Counted from the first letter of the stretch, positions 17,098 to 25,897 are shown. The stretch is DNA of 50,504 bases from a bacterium HR15 (GCA_002898555.1 BEHR01000029.1:1-50504), one strand, 5' to 3'. Notes: a model not told the origin generated them from the letters alone. Numbers and translations: made by a program.

Positions 17098-17732
17098 CGT
17101 TCCACCTCCTGTGCCACAAATGCAGGCTTGAAAAATGCCAGCGTGCGCTCCACCAGTTCCGTTAGGGGCGCGTCCTCTTTCTCCATCATCCATTCCATCA
17201 GGCAAAGGCGATAGAGGCGAACGGCATAGTGTGCCAGCGTTTCGGGACTGACATCACGCCGAAATTCGCCCTTCTGCTGACCCGCAATAAAGCCCATCAG
17301 CGCATGCTGAGTTGCCTCCTGCACCAGCTCCATCATGCGCTGGCGCAACTCCGCGCTCTGGCAACAGGCGACCATAATGGAGCGTGTGAGCGCAAGCGAC
17401 AACCCGTCCCGACTGGCAATATAGAGCATCACCTGCCGCAGCACTTCCCACTGGCTCTCAGCGGTTTCGGGGTGCAACTGCTCCAGAAACTCGTACACAT
17501 CCTCGATCATTTCCTCCATATATGCATGCAGCAGCTGCTCCTTGGTGTGGAAGTAGAGAAAGAAGGTGCCCTTAGCGACATCTGCACGCTCAGCAATCTC
17601 CTCGACCGTGATTTGATCAAAGGGCTTATCCTTCATCAGTTCGAGCGCAGCGGTAATAATACGCTGGCGGGTTTCCTCTTTGCGCCGTTCCCGCCGCCCC
17701 GTTCGATGGCTCTGTCTAACATTCGGTCCCAT
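17094..17732 (-). CDS. TetR-family repressor of the efflux operon
   Basis: 212 residues. The N-terminal helix-turn-helix is clear: RQRIITAALELMKDKPFDQITVEEIAERADVAKGTFFLYFHTKEQLL. The C-terminal ligand-binding domain is variable and gives no hint of the inducer. It is the first gene of the operon and its stop overlaps the start of the TolC-like gene, so it most likely represses its own operon. Two promoters with perfect or near-perfect -35 boxes and two palindromes lie upstream. The ATG is preceded by GGAG at about 8 bases. Confidence 0.92.
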   Translation of the reverse strand: MGPNVRQSHRTGRRERRKEETRQRIITAALELMKDKPFDQITVEEIAERADVAKGTFFLYFHTKEQLLHAYMEEMIEDVYEFLEQLHPETAESQWEVLRQVMLYIASRDGLSLALTRSIMVACCQSAELRQRMMELVQEATQHALMGFIAGQQKGEFRRDVSPETLAHYAVRLYRLCLMEWMMEKEDAPLTELVERTLAFFKPAFVAQEVER

Positions 17733-17773
17733 TTTTTGTTCTCCACGCTCTGCGTGTGCCCGCTATTGCTCGA

Positions 17774-17803
17774 ATAGTACCCAACGAATCTCCATTTTGT
17801 CAA
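17774..17803 (-). promoter_or_regulatory. Proximal promoter of the efflux operon (P2)
   Basis: TTGACA (17798-17803) and TACTAT (17774-17779) 18 bp apart on the minus strand, about 40 bases before the tetR ATG. Confidence 0.5.
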
Positions 17804-17832
17804 GTCCTTACGCCGATTTTATTCACTCTTTG

Positions 17833-17846
17833 CAAGTCAAGACTTG
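17833..17846. promoter_or_regulatory. 14-bp palindrome upstream of P2
   Basis: CAAGTC-AA-GACTTG, a perfect inverted repeat. A further CAAGTC half-site overlaps the P2 -35 box. It may be a second repressor site. Confidence 0.4.
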
Positions 17847-17865
17847 ATTTTATTGATTCCTCCTC

Positions 17866-17893
17866 AACCGATGGTCATAAATGACCATCGGTT
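17866..17893. promoter_or_regulatory. 28-bp perfect palindrome, likely TetR operator
   Basis: AACCGATGGTCAT, two A, then its exact complement. It begins 4 bases after the TATAAT of the distal promoter, so it covers the start point of transcription. A bound dimer, or pair of dimers, there would block initiation of tetR-tolC-hlyD-acrB. In the RNA it would also form a strong hairpin. Confidence 0.65.
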
Positions 17894-17897
17894 CAAG

Positions 17898-17927
17898 ATT
17901 ATACCATGGGTCAGACGGCTTTGTCAA
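17898..17927 (-). promoter_or_regulatory. Distal consensus promoter of the efflux operon (P1)
   Basis: TTGACA (17922-17927) and TATAAT (17898-17903), both perfect, 18 bp apart. The -35 box is the end of the repeat element at 17922-18208. Confidence 0.75.
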
Positions 17928-18208
17928 GGGGTATGGAGGGTGTTCGAAAATTCACGCGGCTCGCTGGAGGGCGAGGCTCCCGCCGAGCCGTTAAAGAATA
18001 TGGGCATAGGTTTTGGGGAGCAGACAAAATTTTCTTTTCCGACCCAGCAGCAAAATTTTTTCTCTGACCCAGACGGGTACCCCAGAGAAAAAATTTTGGG
18101 GTACCCCGGAAAAGAAAATTTTGCACGCAGGTCTGCTCCTACACGCCGGGAGGCTCGCCCTCCAAATGCTTGGTGGATTTTTCGAACACCCTCCCCACCC
18201 CCTTGACA
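17922..18208. repeat. Intergenic repeat element with terminal inverted repeats
   Basis: About 287 bp with no gene. The left end reads TTGTCAAGGGG then GGAGGGTGTTCGAAAA; the right end is the inverted copy (TTTTTCGAACACCCTCC ... CCCCCTTGACAA). Both ends therefore show TTGACA pointing outward. The core holds a GGCGAGGCTCCC...GAGCC module shared with 130-151, several AAAATTTT stretches framing GGGTACCCC-type palindromes, and a GGGAGGCTCGCCCTCC module also seen at about 48090 and 48180. It resembles a MITE-like or mosaic repeat; no transposase is present. A short open frame across it is not a plausible gene. Confidence 0.7.
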
Positions 18209-18232
18209 AACGCCCCCGCGATGTGGTATAAT
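18203..18232 (+). promoter_or_regulatory. Consensus promoter of tRNA-Asn
   Basis: TTGACA (18203-18208) and TATAAT (18227-18232), 18 bp apart. The tRNA begins 11 bases after the -10 box. The -35 box is the right terminus of the repeat element. rluB, 11 bases beyond the tRNA, may share it. Confidence 0.75.
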
Positions 18233-18242
18233 AGGAGCAGGT

Positions 18243-18317
18243 TCCTGGGTAGCTCAATGGTAGAGCGGGTGGCTGTTAACCACCAGGTTGCAGGTTCGAA
18301 TCCTGCCCCAGGAGCCA
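18243..18317 (+). tRNA. tRNA-Asn (anticodon GTT)
   Basis: A full cloverleaf is visible: acceptor TCCTGGG/CCCAGGA, D arm GCTC...GAGC, anticodon stem GGTGG/CCACC with loop CTGTTAA (anticodon GTT at 18275-18277), T arm GCAGG-TTCGAAT-CCTGC, discriminator G and an encoded CCA end. Confidence 0.97.
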
Positions 18318-18328
18318 GCGTTTTTTAA

Positions 18329-19117
18329 ATGGCATCCATTCGTCTTCAGAAGTGGCTGGCACGATGTGGCGTTGGCTCACGCCGCGCGTGTGAGCAGCTG
18401 ATCCGTCAGGGGCGCGTTCAGGTGAATGGACAACGCGCCACGCTGGGCATGTGCATCGATGCCGAACGGGATTCGATCACCGTCGACGGCAAGCCCCTGA
18501 ACCCGCCACCACCACCCGTCTATATCCTGCTTCACAAACCGCCTGGCTATGTCACCACACGCAAAGACCCCCACGCACCACACACCGTGATGGAATTACT
18601 CAAGGGCTTGAAGACACCAGTCTTTCCCGTGGGGCGATTGGACGCCGACGCAGAAGGCTTGCTGCTTTTGACCAACGACGGCGAGCTGGCAAATCGGCTG
18701 CTGCACCCGCGTTATAAGGTCGCCAAAACCTATCGGGTCTGGGTACGGGGCGTGCCCGGCAAGGACGCGCTGCGCCAGTTGCGTGAGGGTGTGCTGCTGG
18801 AAGAGGGTCAAACTGCCCCTGCTCAAGTGCGCTTGATCAAACGGCAAGGTCACCAGAGCCTGCTGGAAATCACCCTGCACGAGGGACGCAAGCGACAGGT
18901 CAAACGTATGTGTGCCGCTGTGGGGCATCCTGTGCAACGACTGGTGCGCATCGCCTTTGGGCCACTACACTTGCCAAAGAATCTGCCCCCGGGCACATGG
19001 CGCGAGCTAACCCCTTCCGAACGAGACGCGCTCCTACAAGCAGCAGGGCTGCTATCGACTAAATCGTCAGACAAAAGACAAGGCATCACGCCAAGAGAGC
19101 AAATTGGGGTAAAATAA
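18329..19117 (+). CDS. rluB: rRNA pseudouridine synthase (RluB/RsuA family)
   Basis: 262 residues. An N-terminal S4 RNA-binding domain (RLQKWLARCGVGSRRACEQLIRQGRVQVNG) is followed by the catalytic domain with the nucleophilic aspartate in GRLDADAEGLLLLTNDG and the HEGRKRQVKRM motif. It isomerises uridine in 23S or 16S rRNA; RluB against RsuA cannot be settled by eye. A PPPPP run follows the S4 domain. The gene begins 11 bases after tRNA-Asn, with little room for its own promoter, so it probably depends on processing of a shared transcript. The C-terminal tail is short and basic. Confidence 0.92.
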   Translation: MASIRLQKWLARCGVGSRRACEQLIRQGRVQVNGQRATLGMCIDAERDSITVDGKPLNPPPPPVYILLHKPPGYVTTRKDPHAPHTVMELLKGLKTPVFPVGRLDADAEGLLLLTNDGELANRLLHPRYKVAKTYRVWVRGVPGKDALRQLREGVLLEEGQTAPAQVRLIKRQGHQSLLEITLHEGRKRQVKRMCAAVGHPVQRLVRIAFGPLHLPKNLPPGTWRELTPSERDALLQAAGLLSTKSSDKRQGITPREQIGVK

Positions 19118-19162
19118 GCTTGCCGAACAGGCGCTATTCCATCGACGAGGAGGAGATGAGCG

Positions 19163-19960
19163 ATGAGAAACGGAGCATTTGCAGGCATTGTGTTCGCCGG
19201 GCTGATGAGTATCAGTATCGCAACGGCGCAAATTGCAGACGCAATGGAACGCGGCGGGAGTATCAGCTGGCGGTTTCTCAGCGGCAACTACGAAATCACT
19301 GGCGCCATCTCTCAATCGGGCACTCTTAGTGCAGGCGATCCAGTCATGTTCGGATTCCAGGACCTGAACAATGACGGCGTTGCCCTCGATGTGCTGCTCG
19401 ACTTGGCACAGCTACTGCCTGATGTCGGGCTGAACTATCAAGTGCCCTTGATCGCGACGGTGCTTTCGGACGACGGCATAACGGCGATTGTGCGCTGGAC
19501 TGGTGCGCTCGACCCAAATGAGTGTATTCAAGTGAACCTCGGAGCCACGGTCAATGTGTTAGTTACCCATGTGGAAGGCTCGCTGCAAGGAGCCGTTATG
19601 CGCATCGCCTGCCAACCTGATCACCTGGGACTGCTGCCACATTATGCCACCCTGCAGGTCGTTCCCAACGGGGGCGATACCTATAACTACTTGCGCGCGC
19701 AGGGCTATCTTTTCTGCGTCCCGCAGGACACCTTCCTGATTAACGCCCGCATCTTCAACATGGACTGGATTGGCTACGGTGGCGGCGTGCCCAAGTCGCT
19801 GGGGAATGTGAATGAGGACTGCATCGTGGACGATGCGGACCTGCTAACGGTGCTGTTTGCTTTTGGCAGCAGCGATCCCGACACGGATGTGAACGGTGAC
19901 GGCATTGTGGATGACGCCGACCTGTTGACCGTACTGTTCAATTTCGGCACGGGAGGCTAA
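19163..19960 (+). CDS. Secreted protein with dockerin-like C-terminal repeat
   Basis: 265 residues. A signal peptide (AFAGIVFAGLMSISIATAQ) is followed by a beta-rich region of about 180 residues that I cannot assign to a family. The C-terminus has two EF-hand-like units, NVNEDCIVDDADLLTVLFAFG and DVNGDGIVDDADLLTVLFNFG. The first is degenerate at the third calcium position (Cys for Asp or Gly). It shares this tail with two other exported proteins in the window. ATG at 19163 is preceded by GAGGAGGAG. A TAAAAT box overlaps the end of rluB. Function unknown. Confidence 0.75.
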   Translation: MRNGAFAGIVFAGLMSISIATAQIADAMERGGSISWRFLSGNYEITGAISQSGTLSAGDPVMFGFQDLNNDGVALDVLLDLAQLLPDVGLNYQVPLIATVLSDDGITAIVRWTGALDPNECIQVNLGATVNVLVTHVEGSLQGAVMRIACQPDHLGLLPHYATLQVVPNGGDTYNYLRAQGYLFCVPQDTFLINARIFNMDWIGYGGGVPKSLGNVNEDCIVDDADLLTVLFAFGSSDPDTDVNGDGIVDDADLLTVLFNFGTGG

Positions 19961-19973
19961 GCCGGAAGAGGGT

Positions 19974-21521
19974 TCAACGCGCAGGTATGAATCGCCCGTC
20001 CTGATAGCGCAGCAGCAGGTAGCCTTGCGCCCAGTCGGGATTAATCCACACGCGATGGGGCTGGATGTGCCACCTGCCTGCGCTATCGGGCGGCAACACC
20101 AAGCCTTCAGGTGGCAAGAAGATGTCTTCGGCACTTGTGAGGCGTGCCTCGCCCGCCGTGTAAATCACCTCCGTGTTTTGCTTGAGACGCATAGTGAATC
20201 GGCTCAGCGCATACACAGGCAAGCGGTTTCGCTCCGGTAGCAGAAGCCCAATTGCTTCATACAGCCCTGCACGCCAGATGTATGCCCCACGATAGTGATC
20301 GGGCACACCAATCAGCATAACAGGGCGGTCAGTAGGCAGATTTTGGAGCGACTGTAGCGTGCTACGCACAATAGTCCCTGCCACCGCCCACGCCGTTGCC
20401 TGTCGCGCAGTGCCCGCTGCATAAGCAAGCACCAGCACCAGGACGCCCCATCGAACCGCGCGCGCCTGCTCCCAGCGAGATACTACGATGCTTGCGAGCC
20501 ACACTGTCAGCCATGCCGATGCCAAATAACTATAACGACTGTTCAGAAAGTGCCACGGCGACGGCTTGAACAATAACACAGGCAACAGCGCAATCAGCGC
20601 GAACCCGGGCAAGAAAACTGATGCGTTCCTTTGGGGGGCGGATGGGTCGGCGGAACCTCGCAGCCCCCACGCCAGCAGGAGACCTCCTGCTGCCCAGCCA
20701 AGCCATAATAGCGTGTCCAGCCCATCGCGTCCAAGCCCAAATAGAATTGTGGGCATCGGCAACTGGAAAAGATAAACCATAAGATGGACACTTAGCCACC
20801 AAGGTTGGCGCAGGACTTCCCAAGCCGCAGGGTATGCGCCCAGCCCACCAACCACCTGAGACCGCAACCACCAGAATATGCCCAGCACAATCCAATAAGG
20901 CATAGTGCGCCATCCTGCATGCGCCGCGCCCAGCCACCGCAACCATAGCCACACTATCCACGGGAAGGAGAGCAACGATTCCTTCGCGAGCAAACCTGCT
21001 GCAAAGCAGAGCAGCGCAAGCCCCTCATAGACCGTGCGTCCTGTCCGCACACTTGCCCGCAACAGCAGAAGGCAGGCGAGCGCCGCAGCAGTAGCGACCA
21101 TATCCGCGCGTGCCGCAAACCAGGCAACCGCCTCCCCATGCGCAGGGAGCACCAGAAAGAACGCCATCGTTAGCAGGGCAGTACGCGCCGCTTGCTGTGG
21201 CGACTTCCCGCTGTCTCGCTGCCAGATCCAGCCGAACTGGGCAACCAGCCATGCGCAAAGCAAATGCCATCCCACATCAACCAGATGCGACCAAAACGGC
21301 TGTATCCCCCATAAGGCGTAATCCAGATAGTAATGTAGCGAAATAAGCGGGCGATAAAAGCCTGTGGGCGGCCGGGTCGCGAAGCCGAACATGCCCCCCT
21401 CGCGCAGACGCCAGAAAATGAAATGGTCATCCGCAACGAAGGGTGCGGGGAGATGAGGCGCGTAGAGCAACGCGCCCAGCATCAGCATACTTGCCAGCAG
21501 CAGCTTGTCGGGTCGACTCAT
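19974..21521 (-). CDS. Multi-spanning membrane protein, GT-C glycosyltransferase-like
   Basis: 515 residues with about ten to twelve transmembrane helices. The first loop reads LPAPFVADDHFIFWRLREGG, where the DD pair sits at the usual GT-C catalytic site, followed by TGFYRPLISLHYYLDYALWGIQPFWSHLVDV, a stretch typical of TMTC/GT39-like proteins. The C-terminal 110 residues form a soluble domain. It may transfer a sugar from a polyprenyl carrier to a protein or lipid outside the membrane; the substrate is unknown. A paralogue begins at the left edge of the window. It overlaps the preceding membrane-protein gene by 4 bases (ATGA). Confidence 0.72.
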   Translation of the reverse strand: MSRPDKLLLASMLMLGALLYAPHLPAPFVADDHFIFWRLREGGMFGFATRPPTGFYRPLISLHYYLDYALWGIQPFWSHLVDVGWHLLCAWLVAQFGWIWQRDSGKSPQQAARTALLTMAFFLVLPAHGEAVAWFAARADMVATAAALACLLLLRASVRTGRTVYEGLALLCFAAGLLAKESLLSFPWIVWLWLRWLGAAHAGWRTMPYWIVLGIFWWLRSQVVGGLGAYPAAWEVLRQPWWLSVHLMVYLFQLPMPTILFGLGRDGLDTLLWLGWAAGGLLLAWGLRGSADPSAPQRNASVFLPGFALIALLPVLLFKPSPWHFLNSRYSYLASAWLTVWLASIVVSRWEQARAVRWGVLVLVLAYAAGTARQATAWAVAGTIVRSTLQSLQNLPTDRPVMLIGVPDHYRGAYIWRAGLYEAIGLLLPERNRLPVYALSRFTMRLKQNTEVIYTAGEARLTSAEDIFLPPEGLVLPPDSAGRWHIQPHRVWINPDWAQGYLLLRYQDGRFIPAR

Positions 21522-22957
21522 TCATCCGAAGCAATCGCTTGACTTGCTCTCATGAATGCTTTTCGATCCAACCAGAAGGCGAGCAGGAGGCTCAGCACGA
21601 GCAACCCAGCTGCCCCCAGCACCATATAAAGGCGTGTCAAGCGTGTCAGTTCAGCATAGGGTGCGACCGTAGCCGTCAGCCACAGTGCCGTCACCACCCC
21701 CGCAAAGGCGAGCGGATAGAGTAAGGGCGCCATGGAGGCATCCTCCTGCTCCTCCGTAGGGCGTGTGGGCAGGGGAGCGTAGAGATACGCACTGAGGGCA
21801 GCCGCCAGCGCGCCTGCCAACCAGCCTGCTGTAGCCCGCTCCGCAAACAGCGCGCCAAGTAGCAGCGGCAATCCCGCTGCCCAGAAACCCGCAACGAGCG
21901 TGCGTCCAAGCGATGCCGCACCCCCTTGTCGCTGCCAGAGCGCAAGCACACCCAACCCTACCAACGCCAGCAGGAAGCCAACCAGCGTGTAGTGCATGTA
22001 GAGGTCGGCGCGGGGCGGGGTCAGCGGATAGCTCAACACGAACAACCGAAACGCGCTCAAAAACGCCAGGAGCACTGCGCCCACCGTGTAAAGCGCACGC
22101 TCCGACGGCGCGGTCTGCACCCAGCGCGTGTGCGCCATGACCATCGCATAGAGGCTGACCATGAGCGCGACTATTGCCAACCCGAACCCCTTTTGCAGGG
22201 TAAACACGCTGGTGAACAGGGCAACCCAGACAAGCAGGGCGTAGCGGCTCCACTCACCTGCATTTGCGAAACCACGCGCAAGTGTCGTGGCGATCAGTGC
22301 CATCAGCACCAAATGAAGCCAGCGCCCCTCCACGCCCGACAAATGATAGCCCAACGCAGTCAGGGTGAACGCGCCAAACAAGAGGGCGTGCGCGAGCCAC
22401 CAAGACAGAGGCGCCCTTCGAGCCAGCCACGCCACCACCCAGAGCGCGGCAAGTCCCGCACCTGCCACACAGACACTGTACCAACGGGGCGCATCGGCGT
22501 AGTAGGCAAGCCCCGTCGCAAAGCAAAGCGTTAGAACACTCAACGCGATGCCCGCAAGCGACGGCCAGATTTGTCGCAACAAAATCCAGACCAGCACCGT
22601 CGCGATGGTCATGCCGATGAGTGCGGCGGAAGGGTCATCGCGTGCAAAAGCCAGTGCCAACATCGGTGCTGCGCTCGGCAGCGTCGCACCCCACCCGTTG
22701 AACGGTGTGCGCGTTGCGACAAACGCGCCCATTAACCATAAGCCGGAGCTAAGCAGTAAGCCCCACCCCGCTGCACCGCCTTGATGGAAGATGGGAGCAG
22801 GCTCCACAGGCAGCGTTAACCCGAATGCCAGCACACTAATCAGCCATACGGCGGGTAGTGCAAAGGTTGGCACGCCCACCTGCCGCCGCGCCATCAACGC
22901 AGCACCGAAACCGCCTGCAAAGCAGATGGCTGCCACCGCCCATGCCAGTAAACTCAT
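21518..22957 (-). CDS. Polytopic membrane protein of unknown function
   Basis: 479 residues, nearly all hydrophobic, with about 14 predicted helices (e.g. LLAWAVAAICFAGGFGAALMA at the start and LYMVLGAAGLLVLSLLLAFWL near the end). Few charged residues lie inside the helices and I see no transporter or enzyme signature. It is coupled by a 4-base overlap to the GT-C-like gene, so it may support the same pathway, for example lipid-carrier handling. I do not recognise the family. Confidence 0.6.
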   Translation of the reverse strand: MSLLAWAVAAICFAGGFGAALMARRQVGVPTFALPAVWLISVLAFGLTLPVEPAPIFHQGGAAGWGLLLSSGLWLMGAFVATRTPFNGWGATLPSAAPMLALAFARDDPSAALIGMTIATVLVWILLRQIWPSLAGIALSVLTLCFATGLAYYADAPRWYSVCVAGAGLAALWVVAWLARRAPLSWWLAHALLFGAFTLTALGYHLSGVEGRWLHLVLMALIATTLARGFANAGEWSRYALLVWVALFTSVFTLQKGFGLAIVALMVSLYAMVMAHTRWVQTAPSERALYTVGAVLLAFLSAFRLFVLSYPLTPPRADLYMHYTLVGFLLALVGLGVLALWQRQGGAASLGRTLVAGFWAAGLPLLLGALFAERATAGWLAGALAAALSAYLYAPLPTRPTEEQEDASMAPLLYPLAFAGVVTALWLTATVAPYAELTRLTRLYMVLGAAGLLVLSLLLAFWLDRKAFMRASQAIASDE

Positions 22958-23100
22958 TGCGCACCTCCCACTTCAAAAATTCGACAACCAACTTGGAAAT
23001 CCCGCATCGGCATGGGCGGAATTTCCTACCCTGCCCCAGAAGGTGCATGCACGGCAAATTTGTCTGCGCAGCCAGCGCAACAGCCGTCAGTGAAATCGCA

Positions 23101-23433
23101 TCACCCGTCCTTCAGCAAGCGGCTGATGCGGTCCGCCTGGCGCAACGAGGGGTCATCGACAAATTGCAGCCGTGGGATGCGCTTCAGATGCAGTCGCTTG
23201 CTCAGTAATCCCTTGATATACCCTGCTGAGCGTTGCAGTGCTTCAATCACATGGCGTCGGTGCGCTTCATCCCCTAAGATGCTCACATAGACCGTTGCAT
23301 GGGAGAGGTCGCGCGCGATCTTAACGCCCGTAATGGTCGCCAGCCCGCGATGTTCATCCTGCAGATCGCGCAGTAAGACCTGGCTGATCTCCTCCGTCAA
23401 CAACGATTCCAACCGTTCCAATCGTCCGCCCAT
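23101..23433 (-). CDS. rbfA: Ribosome-binding factor A
   Basis: 110 residues, the normal size. KH-fold protein that helps mature the 30S subunit and the 16S 5' end. It starts RLERLESLLTEEISQVLLRDLQDEHRGLATITGVKIARDLSHATVYVSILGDE, and the family pattern IPRLQFVDDPSLRQADRISRLL is present. It lies 16 bp after the DUF503 gene on the same strand, as in many bacteria where infB, ylxP and rbfA are neighbours; here infB points the other way. The 143 bases between rbfA and the membrane-protein gene hold nothing recognisable. Confidence 0.93.
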   Translation of the reverse strand: MGGRLERLESLLTEEISQVLLRDLQDEHRGLATITGVKIARDLSHATVYVSILGDEAHRRHVIEALQRSAGYIKGLLSKRLHLKRIPRLQFVDDPSLRQADRISRLLKDG

Positions 23434-23449
23434 TGGCGTCCTCCTGTGT

Positions 23450-23743
23450 TTATAGCAGTTCGATTTGGCTCTCTATCAGAGAGATACGAGTTTCAACGGC
23501 AAGGCGTTCCAGCACGATGTCCAGCATGCGGTTCACATGCTCGGTACGGTTGCCGACGCAGGCAATCGCGAGGCAGGCGCGCTGATGCTTGTCATGGTGG
23601 TCCACCTCCGCAATCGCTAAGTTGAACTCGTTGCGCAGGCGGGTCATCAAGCTATGCAGCACCTGTCGCTTCTCCTTCAGCGAGCGGCAGCCGCCAATAT
23701 ATAGTTCGACGGTCATCAAACCCACCCGTGCCGCCATCTCCAT
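23450..23743 (-). CDS. DUF503 (YlxP-like) protein
   Basis: 97 residues. The family core LYIGGCRSLKEKRQVLHSLMTRLRNEFNLAIAEVDHHDKHQRACLAIACV is clear. YlxP-like proteins are small ferredoxin-fold factors next to rbfA and infB, probably acting in ribosome assembly; the exact role is unknown. Two ATGs are possible: 23743, 4 bases after a TACAAT box, or 23737, 10 bases after it. The second spacing matches the leaderless pattern elsewhere in the window. Confidence 0.88.
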   Translation of the reverse strand: MEMAARVGLMTVELYIGGCRSLKEKRQVLHSLMTRLRNEFNLAIAEVDHHDKHQRACLAIACVGNRTEHVNRMLDIVLERLAVETRISLIESQIELL

Positions 23744-23793
23744 CCGTATTGTACCCTGTCGGGTATACTCTTGGAATGAGGGGTTGAGAGCCG
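23744..23793. promoter_or_regulatory. Divergent promoters of the DUF503-rbfA pair and infB
   Basis: Minus strand: TACAAT at 23748-23753, nearly touching the DUF503 start. Plus strand: TATACT at 23764-23769, followed by a GAGGGG ribosome site before the infB ATG. The two -10 boxes are 10 bp apart, so the promoters must compete. Confidence 0.5.
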
Positions 23794-25716
23794 ATGGCGA
23801 AAACGAAAATCAGTGTACGGGACATCGCGAAGGAGCTGGAGGTGCCCACGGGGCGCTTGCAGCAGATTTTGACGGAATTGGGCATCTCTGACGAGGAGGC
23901 ACGGCGCGGACTGGACCCCGACACCGCTCAGACCATCAAAGAGATGGCGCGGGAAATGTCGGAGGAGCTGCGCACGCTGCTGCTGCCGCCCGAAATGACG
24001 GTGCGCGAACTGGCACAAGTGATGGAACGCGACCCAACCGAGATCCAGCGACATCTGTTGGTGCGCTACAAGCAATTGGTCGCACCCCATCAGAAACTGG
24101 ATAAAGAGACCATCGAACAGGTCGTTGCCGATTTCGGGCTGAAGGTGCGTTGGGAGGAGCCAGAGCCTGCCCTGGTGCAACCTATTACCCCCATCGGCAC
24201 TCAACTGCGCCCCCCCGTGGTGACCATCATGGGACATGTAGATCACGGGAAGACCTCGCTGCTGGACTATATCCGCAAGACGCGCGTTGCCGAGCGCGAA
24301 TATGGTGGCATCACTCAACACATCGGCGCATATCAAGCAGAATATCAAGGTAAACTCATCACTTTCTTAGACACCCCCGGACACGAAGCGTTCACCGCCA
24401 TGCGCGCTCGCGGCGCGCAAGTGACCGATATCGTGGTGCTGGTCGTCGCTGCTGATGACGGCGTGATGCCCCAAACGATTGAAGCGATCGATCACGCCAA
24501 AAATGCCAATGTGCCCATTATCGTCGCCATCAATAAAATCGATAAGCCTGAAGCCAACCCCGACCGCGTTATGCAGCAGTTGACTGAGCATGGACTGATC
24601 CCTACCAAATGGGGTGGAGACACTGAGGTGGTGCTTGTGTCTGCCATAACGGGACAGGGCGTGGACGAGTTGCTGGAAACAATTTTGCTGACCGCCGAAC
24701 TGATGGAGCTTAAAGCCGACCCAAACGCCCCGTTCCAGGGCACCGTCATCGAAGCGAAGCTGGACAAAGGGCGCGGTCCTGTGGCTACAATCCTTGTACA
24801 GCAGGGCACGCTGCGCCGTGGCGATGTGCTGGTCGTCGGCAAGACATGGGGCAGAGTGCGTGCGATGTTCGACCACACGGGCAAAGCGGTCGAGCGCGCC
24901 ACACCCGCCACGCCTGTCGAAGTGATGGGGCTGAACGAGGTGCCCGTGGCAGGCGACCCGGCAGAACGGGTGGAAAGCGAAACACTCGCCCGCGAAATCG
25001 CTACCCAACGCCAGGAAGCCGAACGCGAGCAGAAACTCGGACAGATTGGCAGGCGACCCAGCCTGCAGGAACTGTTCAAACAGCTGCAAAGAGGCGAAAT
25101 CAAATCACTCAATATCATTCTCAAAGCGGATACCTACGGTTCGGTGGAAGCCATTCGCGACGCACTGCTCAAACTGGAGAAGCCACCAGGCGTCGATATC
25201 AAAATCATCAGTGCCAATGTGGGCAACATCACCGAAACCGACATCGACTTGGCAATCGCAGCGGAAGCCATCGTGCTGGGTTTCAATGTGAAAGTGGAAA
25301 GCGGCGCTCAGCAACAAGCGAAAACGCACCATGTGGATGTGCGCACCTATCGCATCATCTACGAACTGCTGGACGAAGTGCAAAAAGCGCTCAAGGGACT
25401 GCTGGAGCCGGAGCGTCGCGAAGTGCATTTAGGCACTGCCGAAGTGCGCGCCGTGTTCAAACTTTCGCGCGGCATCACCGTGGCAGGGTGCTATGTGCTG
25501 GACGGCAAAATCTATCGTGGACGACCCGCACGCCTGTGGCGTGGCAATCAGGTGATTCATGAAAGTCGCATCGCCAGCCTACGCCACCTGAAGGAGGATG
25601 TGCGCGAAATCGCCGCAGGCTATGAGTGCGGGCTTACTTTAGAGGGCTTCACCGACTATCAGGAAGGTGACCGCATCGAGTGCTTCGAGATTCAGGAGGT
25701 GGAGAAGACTCGCTGA
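23794..25716 (+). CDS. infB: Translation initiation factor IF-2
   Basis: 640 residues. The GTPase brings fMet-tRNA to the 30S subunit and promotes subunit joining. The N-terminal IF2_N domain ([27 protein letters not shown]) is followed by a second IF2_N-like segment and only a very short linker; the long charged region of enterobacterial IF-2 is absent. G motifs: [19 protein letters not shown] and SAITG. Domain IV has the YGSVEAI core and the C-terminal fMet-tRNA domain includes [21 protein letters not shown]. Start ATG has GAGGGG upstream. Confidence 0.97.
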   Translation: MAKTKISVRDIAKELEVPTGRLQQILTELGISDEEARRGLDPDTAQTIKEMAREMSEELRTLLLPPEMTVRELAQVMERDPTEIQRHLLVRYKQLVAPHQKLDKETIEQVVADFGLKVRWEEPEPALVQPITPIGTQLRPPVVTIMGHVDHGKTSLLDYIRKTRVAEREYGGITQHIGAYQAEYQGKLITFLDTPGHEAFTAMRARGAQVTDIVVLVVAADDGVMPQTIEAIDHAKNANVPIIVAINKIDKPEANPDRVMQQLTEHGLIPTKWGGDTEVVLVSAITGQGVDELLETILLTAELMELKADPNAPFQGTVIEAKLDKGRGPVATILVQQGTLRRGDVLVVGKTWGRVRAMFDHTGKAVERATPATPVEVMGLNEVPVAGDPAERVESETLAREIATQRQEAEREQKLGQIGRRPSLQELFKQLQRGEIKSLNIILKADTYGSVEAIRDALLKLEKPPGVDIKIISANVGNITETDIDLAIAAEAIVLGFNVKVESGAQQQAKTHHVDVRTYRIIYELLDEVQKALKGLLEPERREVHLGTAEVRAVFKLSRGITVAGCYVLDGKIYRGRPARLWRGNQVIHESRIASLRHLKEDVREIAAGYECGLTLEGFTDYQEGDRIECFEIQEVEKTR

Positions 25717-25755
25717 TGCTCGCCTTTCCGAGTCAGCATCGAAAAGCTGCCTGCA

Positions 25756-25774
25756 AAACGGTTCAAAGCCGTTT
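25756..25774 (+). terminator. Probable infB terminator hairpin
   Basis: AAACGG-TTCAAAG-CCGTTT followed by TCTTCGT, 40 bases after the infB stop. Stem is short and the T-tract broken. Confidence 0.4.
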
Positions 25775-25796
25775 CTTCGTAAAACGCCCCCAATGT

Positions 25797-25889
25797 GTAG
25801 GGGCAGACCCCTGTGTCTGCCCAAAAACAGTAGGGGCAGACCCCTGTGTCTGCCCAAAAACAGTAGGGGCAGACCCCTGTGTCTGCCCA
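25797..25889. repeat. Three tandem 33-bp palindromic units
   Basis: Each unit is GTAGGGGCAGACCCCTGTGT then CTGCCCAAAAACA; copies start at 25797, 25830 and 25863, the last cut after 27 bases. Within each, GGGCAGAC pairs with GTCTGCCC to make a hairpin with a 6-base loop (CCCTGT). A related unit lies at about 6353. It fills the gap between convergent infB and deoB and could end transcription from both sides. It is not a CRISPR array because there are no variable spacers. Confidence 0.85.
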
Positions 25890-25897
25890 CATGGAAG

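Noticed and set aside
17922-18208. Active insertion sequence
   Set aside because: Inverted ends are present but there is no transposase, and no target-site duplication could be made out.
17844-18257. Small protein genes inside the 17.9-18.2 kb element
   Set aside because: The short frames on both strands run through palindromic repeat modules, have no ribosome site and no protein-like composition.
22958-23100. Small RNA or gene in the gap after rbfA
   Set aside because: No promoter, hairpin with T-run or coding frame of note was found.
25797-25889. CRISPR array
   Set aside because: Three direct repeats follow each other without variable spacers, each repeat is a full palindrome, and no cas gene is near.
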